Shown here piece after piece: positions 35,878-46,004 of a stretch of 64,000 nucleotides of DNA. Both the position numbers and the translations under genes were made by a program. Position 1 is the stretch's first letter, and each line of letters opens with the position of its first letter. The notes below the pieces were generated by a model. The model was not told the origin of the DNA. It saw nothing but the letters and a program-made list of their open reading frames with translations, and searched no databases. Where the stretch lies: assembly GCF_007830255.1 (NCBI RefSeq), contig NZ_VLKG01000006.1:62001-126000 (forward strand). Direction: 5' to 3'. The DNA comes from Azomonas agilis. Its GTDB lineage: Bacteria; Pseudomonadota; Gammaproteobacteria; Pseudomonadales; Pseudomonadaceae.

Positions 35878-37170
35878 TCAAGCGTAGTAATCAACCAGCC
35901 TCTTCTGCCCACCGATGATAGAATGTCCAGAGGATACGAGGGTTGATGCAGTATCCACCTCTGAATCTAAAGAAGATGCCTGCTGTGTACGCTGAGCATC
36001 CTGCTCCCCTTTACCCTTGCCTGCAAACTGACTGGCAACATTAACATCCGCTAAATTCAAACCCTGTTGGTTAAAAAGCTCCCGCAAGCGTGGGAGTTGC
36101 GACTCCAAAGCCTCACGCACTCCAGCCTGTCCACTGATAAAAACCACCTGAGCCTGATCCCCAGTCATATCTATGCGTACGGCCAAACGCCCAAGCTCTG
36201 CAGGCTCTAAATTAATTTCGGCGGCCTGTATATTTTGACTGGACATCCACAACACACGATCCACTACCGCTTGAGACCAGCCGGGTTGTCGTAACGCAAC
36301 CGAAGCGCCAGGAACAGGGGATTGAGCAGACTGAGTCCCTCCTTTACCTGAGGCACCTTCAGTCTGACCCCATTGGCCCGTAAGCGTGTCTGAAAAACTC
36401 TGTGTAGAACCCGCTTCGGATTGTGCCAGTCCGGCGGAAATCAACTCCCTATACTGCGGCAAGAGTGCGGGGGCTTCTAAATCGTCCTCCAGTGTTTTAA
36501 CCAAAGGCTCTGAATCCAGCCCTACAGCAGCATTATTCTGCTTTAAAGCCAATTTTTGCATCAGTGTTGCGAATTTTTGCTGAGTGGATTGAGGGTTTAG
36601 TGTTTCTTCAGCCATAAAAGGCATCAGACCCGCCCCCAATTTTTGTAACTCCGCATCGGGATCTGAGCTTTCTAAGGCTAACTGTGCCGCAAAATCTAAC
36701 TCCGTTGGAAGCGAATCTGCTTCTACATCCTCTCCCTCAGTACCCTGATTAAGATTCAAATTAAGGTTTAAAGCGGGGGTTGCTGCAGCAGGATTAGGCG
36801 GTACAAGATCAGCCCCCATAGAAATCAGTAAAGGCTCTACATCCTGCATAGTATCTGAGGGATTTTCCTGCGAGGCCTCTGAAAGCTGATCCTGCTCAGA
36901 CTGTTCCGCAGTCTGTTGAGACTCCACAGGCCCTTCAGCAGGCTGTACCGAATTAGCTTGGCTATTTTGCTTCTGAGCTTCTTGATGGGCACTTAACTTA
37001 CTGGAAGGCTTCGCTTGCTGATAGGACTGCTCTTGGGCATAAAGCTGCGCAAAATCAGCCTTTGCAGCGGCTGTATTACTTGCCTCCACTCCCTCAGCCT
37101 CAGCTACATTGCTATGAGTCGATGAAGGTGACGCGCTAACGGTTGTTGTCAAAGACAGATTAAGAGCCAT
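35878..37170 (-). CDS. fliK: Flagellar hook-length control protein FliK
   Basis: A 430-residue secreted ruler protein that triggers the FlhB specificity switch when the hook is complete. The N-terminal 280 residues are low-complexity, rich in Gln, Ser, Glu and Ala. The conserved C-terminal domain (about 290-390) includes INLEPAELGRLAVRIDMTGD and RLRELFNQQGLNLADVNV. A good sigma-54 promoter and a leader hairpin precede it, so it may be transcribed separately from fliJ. Confidence 0.94.
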   Translation of the reverse strand: MALNLSLTTTVSASPSSTHSNVAEAEGVEASNTAAAKADFAQLYAQEQSYQQAKPSSKLSAHQEAQKQNSQANSVQPAEGPVESQQTAEQSEQDQLSEASQENPSDTMQDVEPLLISMGADLVPPNPAAATPALNLNLNLNQGTEGEDVEADSLPTELDFAAQLALESSDPDAELQKLGAGLMPFMAEETLNPQSTQQKFATLMQKLALKQNNAAVGLDSEPLVKTLEDDLEAPALLPQYRELISAGLAQSEAGSTQSFSDTLTGQWGQTEGASGKGGTQSAQSPVPGASVALRQPGWSQAVVDRVLWMSSQNIQAAEINLEPAELGRLAVRIDMTGDQAQVVFISGQAGVREALESQLPRLRELFNQQGLNLADVNVASQFAGKGKGEQDAQRTQQASSLDSEVDTASTLVSSGHSIIGGQKRLVDYYA

Positions 37171-37195
37171 AGTCCCATTCCCAAGCCTATCAAGG

Positions 37196-37211
37196 GTTAG
37201 CCGCTGCTAAC
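37196..37211 (-). repeat. Hairpin in the fliK leader
   Basis: GTTAGC and GCTAAC form a perfect six-base-pair stem with a four-base loop. It lies downstream of the predicted sigma-54 start and about 25 bases before the fliK ATG, so it would be in the mRNA leader. It might influence translation or be a weak terminator remnant of the fliJ transcript; no T run follows. Confidence 0.4.
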
Positions 37212-37232
37212 GCCGTCCCCTTCAGTTTGTTT

Positions 37233-37249
37233 AGCAAGCTTTGCACCAT
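37233..37249 (-). promoter_or_regulatory. Putative sigma-54 promoter of fliK
   Basis: On the minus strand TGGTGC-AAAGC-TTGCT closely follows the TGGCAC-N5-TTGCW consensus, with GG and GC exactly ten bases apart. It lies about 63 bases upstream of the fliK ATG in the gap after fliJ. This is the best sigma-54 match seen in the cluster along with that of fliE. Confidence 0.7.
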
Positions 37250-37272
37250 ACAAAGCGCCATTTATTTGACGG

Positions 37273-37728
37273 TCAGTCCTCTGCTTTATAGGAATTTATT
37301 CGACGCTGACTCAGCTCATCTAACTGCTTTTGCTCTCGCAACTCTAGTTTTTTACGCATCTCAGCCTCCTTACGAGCTACCAGTTTACGCAAGCCATCCA
37401 AACGCGCTTGTTTTTGTAGCCACTGCTGCCTTAACTTTTCCAACGACTCCCGATACCAGTTCACACTACGCTGTTGTTGGTTAATGGCTGTATCCAGTTG
37501 GGTCATAAAGTGTTGGTAATTCACCAACCAGCGCGCCGATACACCTTGCTTTCCCTGCTCCAGCCAACGCTTTTGGTAGTCTTCTCGGTAATGCTCCAGA
37601 TCCGTTAACTTGGCAGCCGCCTGTGCTAACTGAGCCTGCCCTTGGCCAAGCCGTTTTGCGGCTTCACGCTCTGCACGCTCAGCCATCAAGATGACCGGCT
37701 CTAAACGCTCTTTGAACGACCCGGCCAT
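37273..37728 (-). CDS. fliJ: Flagellar export chaperone FliJ
   Basis: A 151-residue protein that is almost entirely a charged helical coiled coil, as expected for FliJ, the central stalk of the FliI ATPase ring. It is rich in Gln, Lys, Glu and Arg (for example QLAQAAAKLTDLEHYREDYQ). It follows fliI after five bases. Sequence conservation in this family is low; position and structure make the call. Confidence 0.9.
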   Translation of the reverse strand: MAGSFKERLEPVILMAERAEREAAKRLGQGQAQLAQAAAKLTDLEHYREDYQKRWLEQGKQGVSARWLVNYQHFMTQLDTAINQQQRSVNWYRESLEKLRQQWLQKQARLDGLRKLVARKEAEMRKKLELREQKQLDELSQRRINSYKAED

Positions 37729-37733
37729 AAGTT

Positions 37734-39089
37734 TTAACCAGTGCGCCCTTCAACAAGCTTAGCCAAGCGTTGCACACTTTGAGGCAAATGCTCACTTTCA
37801 TCCAAGCTTTGTTGCAGGTAACGCGCCATATCAGGCTGACGACTGATGGCTAAGTCTGTTTCCGCATCTCCACCCGGCACATAAGCGCCCACACTAATCA
37901 GATCTCGGCTTTGTTGATAGCGTGACCAAAGCTGCTTAAAACGCTGGGCGTAACGCAAATGCTCAGGGGAAACCACAGCAGGCATCACACGACTGATGGA
38001 GGATTCTATGTCTATAGCTGGATAGTGCCCTTCTTCGGCCAGATGCCGTGACAATACAATATGTCCATCCAAGACCCCACGAGCCGCATCTGCGATGGGA
38101 TCTTGTTGATCATCACCTTCAGACAATACGGTATAAAAAGCGGTAATAGAGCCTCCTCCCTTTTCAGCGTTTCCAGCACGTTCAACTAATGCTGGGAGTT
38201 TGGCAAATACTGAGGGCGGATATCCTTTAGTAGCTGGAGGCTCACCAATCGCTAAAGCAATTTCCCGCTGGGCTTGGGCAAAGCGCGTTAGGGAATCCAT
38301 TAGCAACAACACATTACATCCCTGATCTCGAAAATACTCCGCAATGCGGGTGCAATACATGGCCGCACGCAAACGCATTAAGGGTGACTCATCGGCTGGG
38401 GAGGCCACGACTACAGAGCGCTTAATACCCTCATCCCCCAAGATATTCTCAATAAACTCGCGTACCTCACGCCCCCGTTCACCGATCAGCCCCACTACGA
38501 TGATTTCGGCCTCAGTAAATCGAGTCATCATGCCCAGCAAGACGCTTTTACCCACCCCCGTACCGGCAAACAACCCCAATCGTTGACCTCGGCCCACAGT
38601 CAACAAGCCGTTAATGCTACGGATACCTACGTCTAGGGGCTCTTCTATAGGGTGTCGCCTGAGCGGATTGATACTAGGGCCATCCATGGGAATCCAATCT
38701 TCCGCCCGAATACTCCCTTTACCGTCTAAAGGCCGCCCAGCGCCATCCAAGACGCGGCCAAGCATGGAGTATCCCATCGGCAATAAACCCGCTGTCCCTT
38801 GGGGAATCACACGGGCACCGGGCGCTATGCCAACCAAACTACCCACTGGCATTAAATAGAGTTTATTCCCTGAAAACCCCATGACTTCAGCTTCCACCTG
38901 TATCGGGTGGCTGCTGTCTTCATTCAAAACTAAGCAACGACTTCCGACGGCAGCTTTTAGTCCTTCAGCCTCTAGGGTCAAGCCCACCATACGCAGCAAT
39001 CGCCCTTCAACTACCGGCTGTACGGGTAGGCTTAAGGCATCTTGATAAGCGCTTAGGCGGCGCGCAAAACTGGTACGCTCAAGGCGCAT
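37734..39089 (-). CDS. fliI: Flagellar export ATPase FliI
   Basis: A 451-residue F1-beta-like ATPase that powers unloading of flagellar export substrates. Walker A is [16 protein letters not shown] and Walker B lies in [17 protein letters not shown], followed by [18 protein letters not shown]. The ATG at 39089 ([11 protein letters not shown]) was chosen; it overlaps the fliH stop by 11 bases. A start at 39170 would add 27 unconserved residues within fliH. Confidence 0.97.
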   Translation of the reverse strand: MRLERTSFARRLSAYQDALSLPVQPVVEGRLLRMVGLTLEAEGLKAAVGSRCLVLNEDSSHPIQVEAEVMGFSGNKLYLMPVGSLVGIAPGARVIPQGTAGLLPMGYSMLGRVLDGAGRPLDGKGSIRAEDWIPMDGPSINPLRRHPIEEPLDVGIRSINGLLTVGRGQRLGLFAGTGVGKSVLLGMMTRFTEAEIIVVGLIGERGREVREFIENILGDEGIKRSVVVASPADESPLMRLRAAMYCTRIAEYFRDQGCNVLLLMDSLTRFAQAQREIALAIGEPPATKGYPPSVFAKLPALVERAGNAEKGGGSITAFYTVLSEGDDQQDPIADAARGVLDGHIVLSRHLAEEGHYPAIDIESSISRVMPAVVSPEHLRYAQRFKQLWSRYQQSRDLISVGAYVPGGDAETDLAISRQPDMARYLQQSLDESEHLPQSVQRLAKLVEGRTG

Positions 39090-39915
39090 GGGGTTGATCC
39101 AAGTCCAACTGAATATCAGGGGTAGGCGGATGCAGACTTTGCTGTTTCCACTGCTCCCACAACTGTTCAATCGCTTGGCTTAAGCGCGTTTCTATGCTGG
39201 CATCTAAACGGCTGTATTCGGTTTCAATGCGGCACCCGCCCGGCAGCAGTTGCTCGTCCTCCAAAATGCGCCACTGTTCTTCGTGGCGCTCCCGGAGGGC
39301 TTTAATTTGGGCAAAATCCTGTGGATTAATATGGATACGCACCTGATCACTTCCCACCGGCAGGAGTTTAAGTGCTTCACGCACCATCAGCGTAATTTGG
39401 CTAGAATCCAAGATTAATTCGCGTCGAATTACCTCTTTCGCCAAGTCTACCAAGAGCCTCAGTAAAGCCTTTTCGATGGCTTGATCCTGAGCGGCTATAG
39501 GCTCAAATAACTGCTGCATGAGCTGATCTAAATGGGCTAGTTTTTGGGCTAATGCCTGCTCGGCCTCTTGCTGGGCTTTCTGTTGCCCTTTTAACTGGCC
39601 ACTGTGAAATCCTTCTTTTTCCCCTGTCGCAAAGCCCTCGTTATAAGCCTCTTGATAAGCTTCATGACGGATGCGCTCCAACTCCGCTAGGGTTGGAAAT
39701 GAAAGCTCCTCTTCAGATACCTCATTGATAGGCTCAAGAGGAGCAGTAGGTATAGACTCCTCAACGTCTTCGGCAAGGTGAGCTGCTAAGACTTCATCCT
39801 CTACTAATGAGGCCGGAGTCTCTGTTGGCTGATCAAAATTGGGCAACGGCCAGCGACCAAAAGCCTGAGTTTTTTCTCCTCGAATCAACTCATCCAGAAC
39901 GGTCTCTTTGCTCAT
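39079..39915 (-). CDS. fliH: Flagellar export protein FliH
   Basis: A 278-residue regulator of FliI. It has a variable N-terminus, a central helical region with GxxxG-like repeats ([20 protein letters not shown]) and a C-terminal domain ([16 protein letters not shown]) that binds FliI. The ATG at 39915 ([13 protein letters not shown]) follows the fliG stop by ten bases and was preferred to a frame extending to 39945 inside fliG. Confidence 0.94.
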   Translation of the reverse strand: MSKETVLDELIRGEKTQAFGRWPLPNFDQPTETPASLVEDEVLAAHLAEDVEESIPTAPLEPINEVSEEELSFPTLAELERIRHEAYQEAYNEGFATGEKEGFHSGQLKGQQKAQQEAEQALAQKLAHLDQLMQQLFEPIAAQDQAIEKALLRLLVDLAKEVIRRELILDSSQITLMVREALKLLPVGSDQVRIHINPQDFAQIKALRERHEEQWRILEDEQLLPGGCRIETEYSRLDASIETRLSQAIEQLWEQWKQQSLHPPTPDIQLDLDQPHAP

Positions 39916-39925
39916 AACAGCCCCA

Positions 39926-40939
39926 TTAGACCATTTCCTCGCCACCTTTACCGCCGAGGACTATCTCACCCGCATCAGCCATACGACGTGCAATTGCCAA
40001 CACTTCTTTCTGGGCGTTTTCCACTTCGCTTAAACGTACTGGGCCTCGGGAATCCAAATCGTCCTTAAGCAGCTCGGCGGCACGTTTGGACATATTTTTG
40101 AACACCTTCGCCTTCAGACGATCATCCGCTCCTTTCAGCGCCAACACCAAAATATCTGAGGAGATTTCGCGCAACAGTGCTTGAATGCCACGATCATCCA
40201 CATCGTTAAGGTTATCGAACACAAACATAAGGTCTTCGATTTTACCCGACAGATCCGGATCAACGGATTTGATGGCCTCCATCAAGGGCGCTTCCATAGA
40301 ACTTTCAAGGAAGTTCATGATGTCTGCGGCACGCTTCACACCACCCAAGTTAGTACGACTGGTATTAGTGTTGCCTGCAAATTGTTTCTCTAAAATCGCA
40401 TTCAGCTCTTTTAAGGCAGCAGGCTGCACGGTGTTGAGTGATGACACCCGCAAAATTACTTCCAGACGGGTTTTCTCATCAAAGTGCGACAATACCCCTC
40501 CCGCTTGGTCGGGATCTAAATAAGCCACCACAATGGCTTGGATTTGCGGATGCTCATAACGAATGATGTCGGCTACATCACGGGCTTCCATCCACTTCAG
40601 ACTATCTAAACCGTTGCTGCTTTCCCCTGTGAGAATACGGTCAATAACCCCCCCCGCTTTGTCTTCACCCAAAGCCTTGGTCAACATGCTACGAATATAG
40701 GCATCTGAACCCACGCCTAAGCTGGTCTGGTCACGCACCAGCTCTACAAAATCAGTCATAACGGATTCAATCTGCTCACGATGCACATTGGTCATTTGTG
40801 TCATAGCAATGCCGACCTTCTGAACCTCTTTAGGGCCAAGGTGACGCAATACCTGCGCAGCATCCCCCTCACCCAGCGATAACAGTAGGATGGCTGCCTT
40901 ATCTATCTTGGTTAGTTTGCCATTATCAGTCATCGGCAT
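39926..40939 (-). CDS. fliG: Flagellar motor switch protein FliG
   Basis: A 337-residue rotor protein contacting FliF, FliM and the stators. The N-terminal domain has LTKIDKAAILLLSLGEGDAA, the middle domain the HPQ-type EHPQ motif (IIRYEHPQIQAIVVAYLDPD) and the C-terminal domain the torque helix with charged residues (FKNMSKRAAELLKDDLDSRG). It overlaps fliF by 14 bases. An ATG two codons in (40933) is also possible. Confidence 0.97.
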   Translation of the reverse strand: MPMTDNGKLTKIDKAAILLLSLGEGDAAQVLRHLGPKEVQKVGIAMTQMTNVHREQIESVMTDFVELVRDQTSLGVGSDAYIRSMLTKALGEDKAGGVIDRILTGESSNGLDSLKWMEARDVADIIRYEHPQIQAIVVAYLDPDQAGGVLSHFDEKTRLEVILRVSSLNTVQPAALKELNAILEKQFAGNTNTSRTNLGGVKRAADIMNFLESSMEAPLMEAIKSVDPDLSGKIEDLMFVFDNLNDVDDRGIQALLREISSDILVLALKGADDRLKAKVFKNMSKRAAELLKDDLDSRGPVRLSEVENAQKEVLAIARRMADAGEIVLGGKGGEEMV

Positions 40940-42704
40940 TGATCCACTGTTTTACAACCAGCGCTACTCGACCTGGGTCTTCTGCAACCAATCCCTTAAT
41001 AGCATTTAACTGAGCTTCATAGCTGTCTGAAGGGCTAGGCAACATTATGCTGTTCGGCGGCCCGGTTAAACTGATCCGATCCTCTCCTAAGCCTTCCTCA
41101 TCCGTATCATGATGCAGTTTTTCTCCATCCAACCCTTCGGTCAGCTCACGGGATGGATTACCGGATAGGTTTTGCAATACAGGACGCAATACGCCAAAGA
41201 CAAGCACTAATACAAATAGGATACCCAATAGCTGTTTGACAATATCCCAAAACCAAGGCTGGGCATAAAAAGGCACGTCTAGATCTTCCTCAACCACAGG
41301 AGAGAAGCGGCTATTAATCACACTCACACTATCGCCGCGACTGGCATCAAAGCCCACTGCATCCTGCACTAAGCGCGTAAAACGCGCTAAATCCTCCGCT
41401 GACCAAGGCTCATGAATAGGCTGACCCTGTGCATCAAGGCGTACCTGGTCATCCACCACTACCGCAACCGATAGACGCTTCAGACGGCCTTGCTGCTGAC
41501 GGGTGTGGCTAATCGCACGGTCAAGTTCATAGTTGCGGGTCGCCTGCTCTCGTTTATCGGAGGGATAGGGAGCCAACATAGGCTGCCCAGTTTTGGGGTC
41601 AGTAATCTGTAGGCCATTAGCATCAAGCAGGGGCTGACCGGGTGCAATCGCACCTGCAGCGCCAGCCCCCTGTCCTGCTGCCTGCTGAGGTGCATTAGCA
41701 GCACCCGGCGGCTGATTACTTAAAGCCCCCGGAATCCCCTGAGGTGAGCTACTGCTCTGACGTTGCTCATTAACATTTTGCTCACTACGCAACGCAGGCT
41801 GATCAGGGTTAAAGGTTTCTGCCGTAGACTCAACGGCAGAAAAATCCACATCGGCTGAAACTTCCGCCTTATAACGCCCAGCCCCTAGCACAGGTTGTAA
41901 AATGTTATGCACCCGCTGGATATATACCCCCTCAACACGGCGCGCATAGTCAAACTGCCGCCCGGCAATGGTCAGCTCAGACAGCTCTTGCTGATCAGAC
42001 AGCAAGTTACCCTTCTGATCCACCACAGTGACTTGAGATTTTGAGAGCTCAGGTACACTGGTTGCCACTAGGTTGACAATAGCCATCACTTGGCTAGGTT
42101 CTAGGGTGCGCCCCGGATACAGCTCCAGCAGCACGGAGGCACTGGGCTTACGTTCGTCCCGAACAAAGACGGAGCTTTTAGGGATCGCTAAATGGACACG
42201 CGCCCCCTTAACATTATTTAGACTGGAAATAGTGCGCGCTAACTCACCTTCCAACCCACGGCGATAGCGAGCAGCCTCCATAAATTGGCTGGTACCTAGT
42301 CCTTGATCCTTATCGAGGATTTCAAACCCTGTATTAGTATCTGTTGGAGTAATACCCGCGCCGGCAAGACGTAAACGAGCCCGCCCAAAGTCCTCGGACT
42401 TGACCAATAAAGCGCCAGAGTTTGGCTCTACACGGTAAGGAATATCCGCCTGGGCCAAGGTTTCCATTACTTGGTTTACGTCCATGCCGCTCAAACTGCC
42501 CAGCAAAGGACGATAGTCAGGCTCTTGTGACCAGAGCACGACAGCAAAACCCAGCGCAATACTAGCCGCCAAGCCAACCAGTAGGCCGATCTGCCGCAAC
42601 ACGGACATTTCGGCTAGATTTTCCAGAATTGACAGACCAAACAGAGGCTTTTTAGGCTCGCCCTCTGGAACGGCTGGAATACTGCTCGTTTCCGATTCAG
42701 CCAT
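40926..42704 (-). CDS. fliF: Flagellar MS-ring protein FliF
   Basis: A 592-residue protein forming the membrane ring. Two membrane helices (about 38-58 and 476-496) flank the large periplasmic part with ring-building motifs (for example LEGELARTISSLNNVKGARV). A low-complexity Gln/Ala/Pro/Gly stretch lies at about 310-360. The C-terminal tail (PSDSYEAQLNAIKGLVAEDP) binds FliG. It lies 13 bases after fliE. Confidence 0.97.
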   Translation of the reverse strand: MAESETSSIPAVPEGEPKKPLFGLSILENLAEMSVLRQIGLLVGLAASIALGFAVVLWSQEPDYRPLLGSLSGMDVNQVMETLAQADIPYRVEPNSGALLVKSEDFGRARLRLAGAGITPTDTNTGFEILDKDQGLGTSQFMEAARYRRGLEGELARTISSLNNVKGARVHLAIPKSSVFVRDERKPSASVLLELYPGRTLEPSQVMAIVNLVATSVPELSKSQVTVVDQKGNLLSDQQELSELTIAGRQFDYARRVEGVYIQRVHNILQPVLGAGRYKAEVSADVDFSAVESTAETFNPDQPALRSEQNVNEQRQSSSSPQGIPGALSNQPPGAANAPQQAAGQGAGAAGAIAPGQPLLDANGLQITDPKTGQPMLAPYPSDKREQATRNYELDRAISHTRQQQGRLKRLSVAVVVDDQVRLDAQGQPIHEPWSAEDLARFTRLVQDAVGFDASRGDSVSVINSRFSPVVEEDLDVPFYAQPWFWDIVKQLLGILFVLVLVFGVLRPVLQNLSGNPSRELTEGLDGEKLHHDTDEEGLGEDRISLTGPPNSIMLPSPSDSYEAQLNAIKGLVAEDPGRVALVVKQWINADD

Positions 42705-42717
42705 GAATCAATTTACC

Positions 42718-43056
42718 TCAAACGGGCATTTGCATAATATCTTGATAAGCTTGAACTAACTTATTACGAACTTGTGTCAGCGCCTGAAAAGAAACACTGG
42801 ATTTTTGCGAGGCAACCATCACTTCGGTCAAATCTACGGAACCCTGCCCCAACTCAAAAGCCGTAGCCATATCGCTGGCGGTTTGTTGAGTCACATGCAC
42901 TCGCTCAATAGCCTGACTGAGTAAGTCAGAAAACCGGGGGGTAGCCTGAGTAGGATCTACCACCTCAGTGCTTGGTTGCTGCGCCGTGGCCATTTGGGCT
43001 TGCAGACGACGCATTTCCGATAAAATCTGGTTCACAGGCATTCCCTGATCACTCAT
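42718..43056 (-). CDS. fliE: Flagellar hook-basal body protein FliE
   Basis: A 112-residue helical protein that joins the MS ring to the rod. The C-terminal half has the family pattern [20 protein letters not shown] and [24 protein letters not shown] lies five bases before the ATG. It is the first gene of the fliEFGHIJ run and has a strong sigma-54 promoter match upstream. Confidence 0.95.
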   Translation of the reverse strand: MSDQGMPVNQILSEMRRLQAQMATAQQPSTEVVDPTQATPRFSDLLSQAIERVHVTQQTASDMATAFELGQGSVDLTEVMVASQKSSVSFQALTQVRNKLVQAYQDIMQMPV

Positions 43057-43113
43057 GGTAATCTCCTTAACAACGCCGGATATTTTGACATGGAGACAAA
43101 AGCATGAGTCCTG

Positions 43114-43130
43114 TGCAAATAAAACGCCAA
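43114..43130 (-). promoter_or_regulatory. Putative sigma-54 promoter of fliEFGHIJ
   Basis: On the minus strand TTGGCGTTTTATTTGCA contains TGGC and TTGCA boxes, with GG and GC exactly ten bases apart. A transcript would start near 43103, leaving a leader of about 47 bases before the fliE ATG. It fits control by FleQ. Confidence 0.7.
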
Positions 43131-43182
43131 TGAAAACCGAAACCCGCTACACACCCCAGTAAACAATTTACTAAATATAAAA

Positions 43183-43881
43183 TTAGCTTCCCAAATTCCG
43201 CAAAATGTCCTGTAAAACTTGGATGGGCTGACTTGCCTGAGTGATCGGTCGTCCAATCACCAAATAATCTGAACCCGCCGCTATAGCCTGAACCGGTGTT
43301 AATACCCGCCGCTGATCATCTTGAACCGATCCGACAGGCCGAATACCTGGTGTGACCAGTTGCAGACTTGGGTACTCCCGCTTTAATAAGCTGGCCTCTT
43401 GAGCCGAACACACCAGTCCATCTAATCCTGCGTGTTGGGCTAACCCTGCTAAACGCAATACTTGCTGCTCTGGAGTTACGCTTAACCCCAGTTCAGCCAA
43501 ATCAGCTTGTTCTAAGCTCGTCAAAACCGTAACCCCAATCAGCAAGGGACGATTGTTCGTTGACTGATCCAAAATCTCACGACAGGCGGCCATCATCCGA
43601 ACGCCGCCGGAACAATGCACATTTACCATCCATACCCCTAAATCTGCCGCTGCTTTAACAGCTTGTGCGGTAGTGTTTGGAATATCGTGAAACTTTAAAT
43701 CCAAAAAAACCTCAAACCCACGAGCCTGAAGGGATTCAACCACGGAAGGGCCACAACGCGTAAAGAGTTCTTTACCCACTTTAACGCGGCACAAACGCGG
43801 GTCTAATTGGTCAGCTAATGCCAACGCCTCTTGGGCAGACGAAAAATCCAACGCCACAATGATTGGGGTTTGGCAAAGCAT
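43183..43881 (-). CDS. pyrF: Orotidine 5'-phosphate decarboxylase
   Basis: A 232-residue enzyme that converts OMP to UMP in the last step of pyrimidine synthesis. The catalytic Asp-Lys-Asp set is seen in [17 protein letters not shown], and the phosphate-binding end in TPGIRPVG and [12 protein letters not shown]. The ATG at 43881 ([15 protein letters not shown]) was chosen because GAGG lies upstream; a frame from 43908 would add nine residues. It is divergent from the DUF2897 gene. Confidence 0.97.
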   Translation of the reverse strand: MLCQTPIIVALDFSSAQEALALADQLDPRLCRVKVGKELFTRCGPSVVESLQARGFEVFLDLKFHDIPNTTAQAVKAAADLGVWMVNVHCSGGVRMMAACREILDQSTNNRPLLIGVTVLTSLEQADLAELGLSVTPEQQVLRLAGLAQHAGLDGLVCSAQEASLLKREYPSLQLVTPGIRPVGSVQDDQRRVLTPVQAIAAGSDYLVIGRPITQASQPIQVLQDILRNLGS

Positions 43882-43951
43882 GGGGTACCTCAAGCGAAAA
43901 GGTTGCATTGTCGCAGAAACACCACAGATAACAAAAGGCTATGAGTTATAC

Positions 43952-43966
43952 TCTGTCTATCACAGA
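43952..43966. repeat. Short inverted repeat between pyrF and the DUF2897 gene
   Basis: TCTGT-CTATC-ACAGA is a perfect five-base inverted repeat with a five-base spacer in the divergent intergenic region. A TATACT, a possible -10 box for the plus-strand gene, lies just before it. It is too short to be sure that it is functional. Confidence 0.25.
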
Positions 43967-43986
43967 CTACAGAAATCAAACAGCCT

Positions 43987-44160
43987 ATGCCTTGGTATAT
44001 CTGGTTATTGATTGCAATTGTTATAGGTTTCGTCATTGGAGGGCTGCTGAATTTACTCAGTGCAGCCCGCCCTATTCCTTTGACTGAAGAACAAAAAAAA
44101 CGTATTGCCCAACGCAATGCACAACTGGATGAAGAAGAAAAACAAGAACGGAAAGACTAG
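43987..44160 (+). CDS. DUF2897 family small membrane protein
   Basis: A 57-residue protein with one N-terminal membrane helix (MPWYIWLLIAIVIGFVIGG) and a charged, helical C-terminal tail (TEEQKKRIAQRNAQLDEEEK). The layout and the MPWY start match DUF2897 proteins, which in pseudomonads are also found beside pyrF. The function is unknown. An imperfect hairpin (44161-44180) follows, between this gene and the convergent DJ-1 gene, but lacks a T run. Confidence 0.82.
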   Translation: MPWYIWLLIAIVIGFVIGGLLNLLSAARPIPLTEEQKKRIAQRNAQLDEEEKQERKD

Positions 44161-44210
44161 CCGCGTCAAAGCTTTGGCGGTCACTCCTTAACACCCAATT
44201 TTCGTGTACT

Positions 44211-44795
44211 TCACAGCTTAATCTGGGTACCCAATAAGGCTAAGAATCCCGCCAACCACACAGGATGGGCAGGCCAAGCGGGCGCGGTCACTAAATTACC
44301 CTCTAGGTGGGCTTGATCGACGGGAATATCTACATAAATCCCACCGGCTAACTGCACCTCTGGAGCGCAGGCAGGGTAAGCACTGCATTCTCGTCCTTTT
44401 AAAATACCGGCGGCAGCCAGCAATTGAGCCCCATGACATACAGCGGCAATGGGCTTACGTGCCTTATTAAAGGCTCGTACCAGCTCAAGAACCGACTCAT
44501 TTAAACGCAAGTACTCAGGCGCTCGACCACCAGGAATCAAGAGTGCGTCATAGGCTTCAGAACGCACCTGATCAAAGTCGAAGTTCAACTGAAAATTATG
44601 GCCCGGCTTCTCGCTATAGGTTTGGTCGCCCTCAAAATCATGCACCGCAGTACGGACTGTTTCACCGGCTTTTTTCCCCGGGCACACGGCATGCACTTGA
44701 TGCCCAACCATCTGTAGGGCTTGAAAGGGCACCATAGTTTCGTAATCTTCGGCGTAGTCACCAACCAGCAGCAGGATTTTTTTGGCAGCCATCAT
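44211..44795 (-). CDS. DJ-1/PfpI family protein
   Basis: A 194-residue protein of the DJ-1/PfpI superfamily. The nucleophile elbow [13 protein letters not shown] contains the reactive cysteine followed by histidine, and [14 protein letters not shown] carries the nearby glycine loop. Members include deglycases, chaperones and proteases, so the substrate cannot be predicted. GAGGA precedes the ATG at 44795, and a second ATG follows at once. The gene seems to stand alone. Confidence 0.9.
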   Translation of the reverse strand: MMAAKKILLLVGDYAEDYETMVPFQALQMVGHQVHAVCPGKKAGETVRTAVHDFEGDQTYSEKPGHNFQLNFDFDQVRSEAYDALLIPGGRAPEYLRLNESVLELVRAFNKARKPIAAVCHGAQLLAAAGILKGRECSAYPACAPEVQLAGGIYVDIPVDQAHLEGNLVTAPAWPAHPVWLAGFLALLGTQIKL

Positions 44796-44837
44796 TCATT
44801 CCTCTTAGAGGGGCAGCGAGTGTATTCAATAGCGTCT

Positions 44838-46004
44838 TTATTGGGAACGCCTGTCAGATAGTTTTATCAACAGGCGGTCGAAATAACCCCAAATATACTG
44901 GGTCAAGCGCCAAAACCAAGGGCGAGCTTGCCATTGGTTTAAATCAATCTCTCGACTCTGGGCAAAATCTTCCTCAAAGCAGGCGCGCACGGCAGCATTC
45001 AATTGAGGATCCATCACTTCTAAATTAGCTTCGAGGTTCCAACGCAAATTCCAGTGATCAAAGTTACAGGAACCTAAAGTCACCCAGTCATCGACCAAGG
45101 CCATCTTCAGATGTACAAAACGAGGTTGATACTCGTAAATACGCACGCCCGCCCGTAGCAGCCGACTGTAATGGCGCTGACCGGCATAACGCACTTGGGG
45201 ATGATCCGTATGTTGTCCACTAAGCAGTAAGCGCACATCTACTCCACGACGTGCAGCCCGTACTAAAGCACGCCGTACTTTCCAACTGGGTAGAAAATAA
45301 GGGGTAGCCAGATAAATGCGCCCCTTGGCACGCTGCAAATGACGCAATAGGTTATGCAAAATATCTCGATGTCTGTGGCTGGCCGCATAGGCCACACGCC
45401 CCATCCTCTCATTACCTAAGGGCGTAGCGGGAATTCTGCGCACGCGCAAGGGAATGGGAAAAGGCCAAGTCATCCAGCGTTTATGGTGCCGCCACTGATG
45501 CTCAAACAAGACTTGCCAATCATTAACGATAGGCCCACGCATCTGAACCATAACTTCATGCCAAGATTGTTCAGGATGGCGCTTATTCCAAAATTCGTCG
45601 GTGATCCCTGTTCCACCCACAAAACCAGAACGTCCATCAATTAATAGAATTTTTCGATGATCACGGTGGAAATTGCGTAAATAACGCCTTAAAGCCAAAG
45701 GATTGTAAAAGCGCAGCAACACGCCGGCTTGGGTCAAGCGATCGCGCTGTGCTTGGCCAAGACCTAAACTTCCAAAAGCATCAAATAAGCAACGAACCTG
45801 CACTCCACGTTGGCTGAGCCTAATCAGGGTCTCAATGAGCTGCTCGGCACACTGGCCACTTTCTACCAGATAAAACTCCAAATCCACCTGAATTCGGGCC
45901 TGTCGAATAGCCTCTAACATCCGAGGCATAAACACATCGCCATCAATCAGCAATTCGAAATCATTACCTTCACGCCAAGGGAAAATAGGGCCAGCGGTTC
46001 CCAC
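44838..46004 (-). CDS. Cardiolipin synthase B-like phospholipase D family protein
   Basis: A 388-residue protein with two HKD motifs: HRKILLIDGRSGFVGG (His-Lys-Asp complete) and HLKMALVDDWVTLGSCNFD. This is the pattern of bacterial phospholipase D-type cardiolipin synthases; the lack of N-terminal membrane helices and the length are closest to ClsB (YbhO). It would join phosphatidylglycerol with another phospholipid head group. The GTG at 46004 lies seven bases after GAGG and was preferred to a GTG at 46010. It is divergent from olsBA, another membrane lipid pair. Confidence 0.87.
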   Translation of the reverse strand: MGTAGPIFPWREGNDFELLIDGDVFMPRMLEAIRQARIQVDLEFYLVESGQCAEQLIETLIRLSQRGVQVRCLFDAFGSLGLGQAQRDRLTQAGVLLRFYNPLALRRYLRNFHRDHRKILLIDGRSGFVGGTGITDEFWNKRHPEQSWHEVMVQMRGPIVNDWQVLFEHQWRHHKRWMTWPFPIPLRVRRIPATPLGNERMGRVAYAASHRHRDILHNLLRHLQRAKGRIYLATPYFLPSWKVRRALVRAARRGVDVRLLLSGQHTDHPQVRYAGQRHYSRLLRAGVRIYEYQPRFVHLKMALVDDWVTLGSCNFDHWNLRWNLEANLEVMDPQLNAAVRACFEEDFAQSREIDLNQWQARPWFWRLTQYIWGYFDRLLIKLSDRRSQ

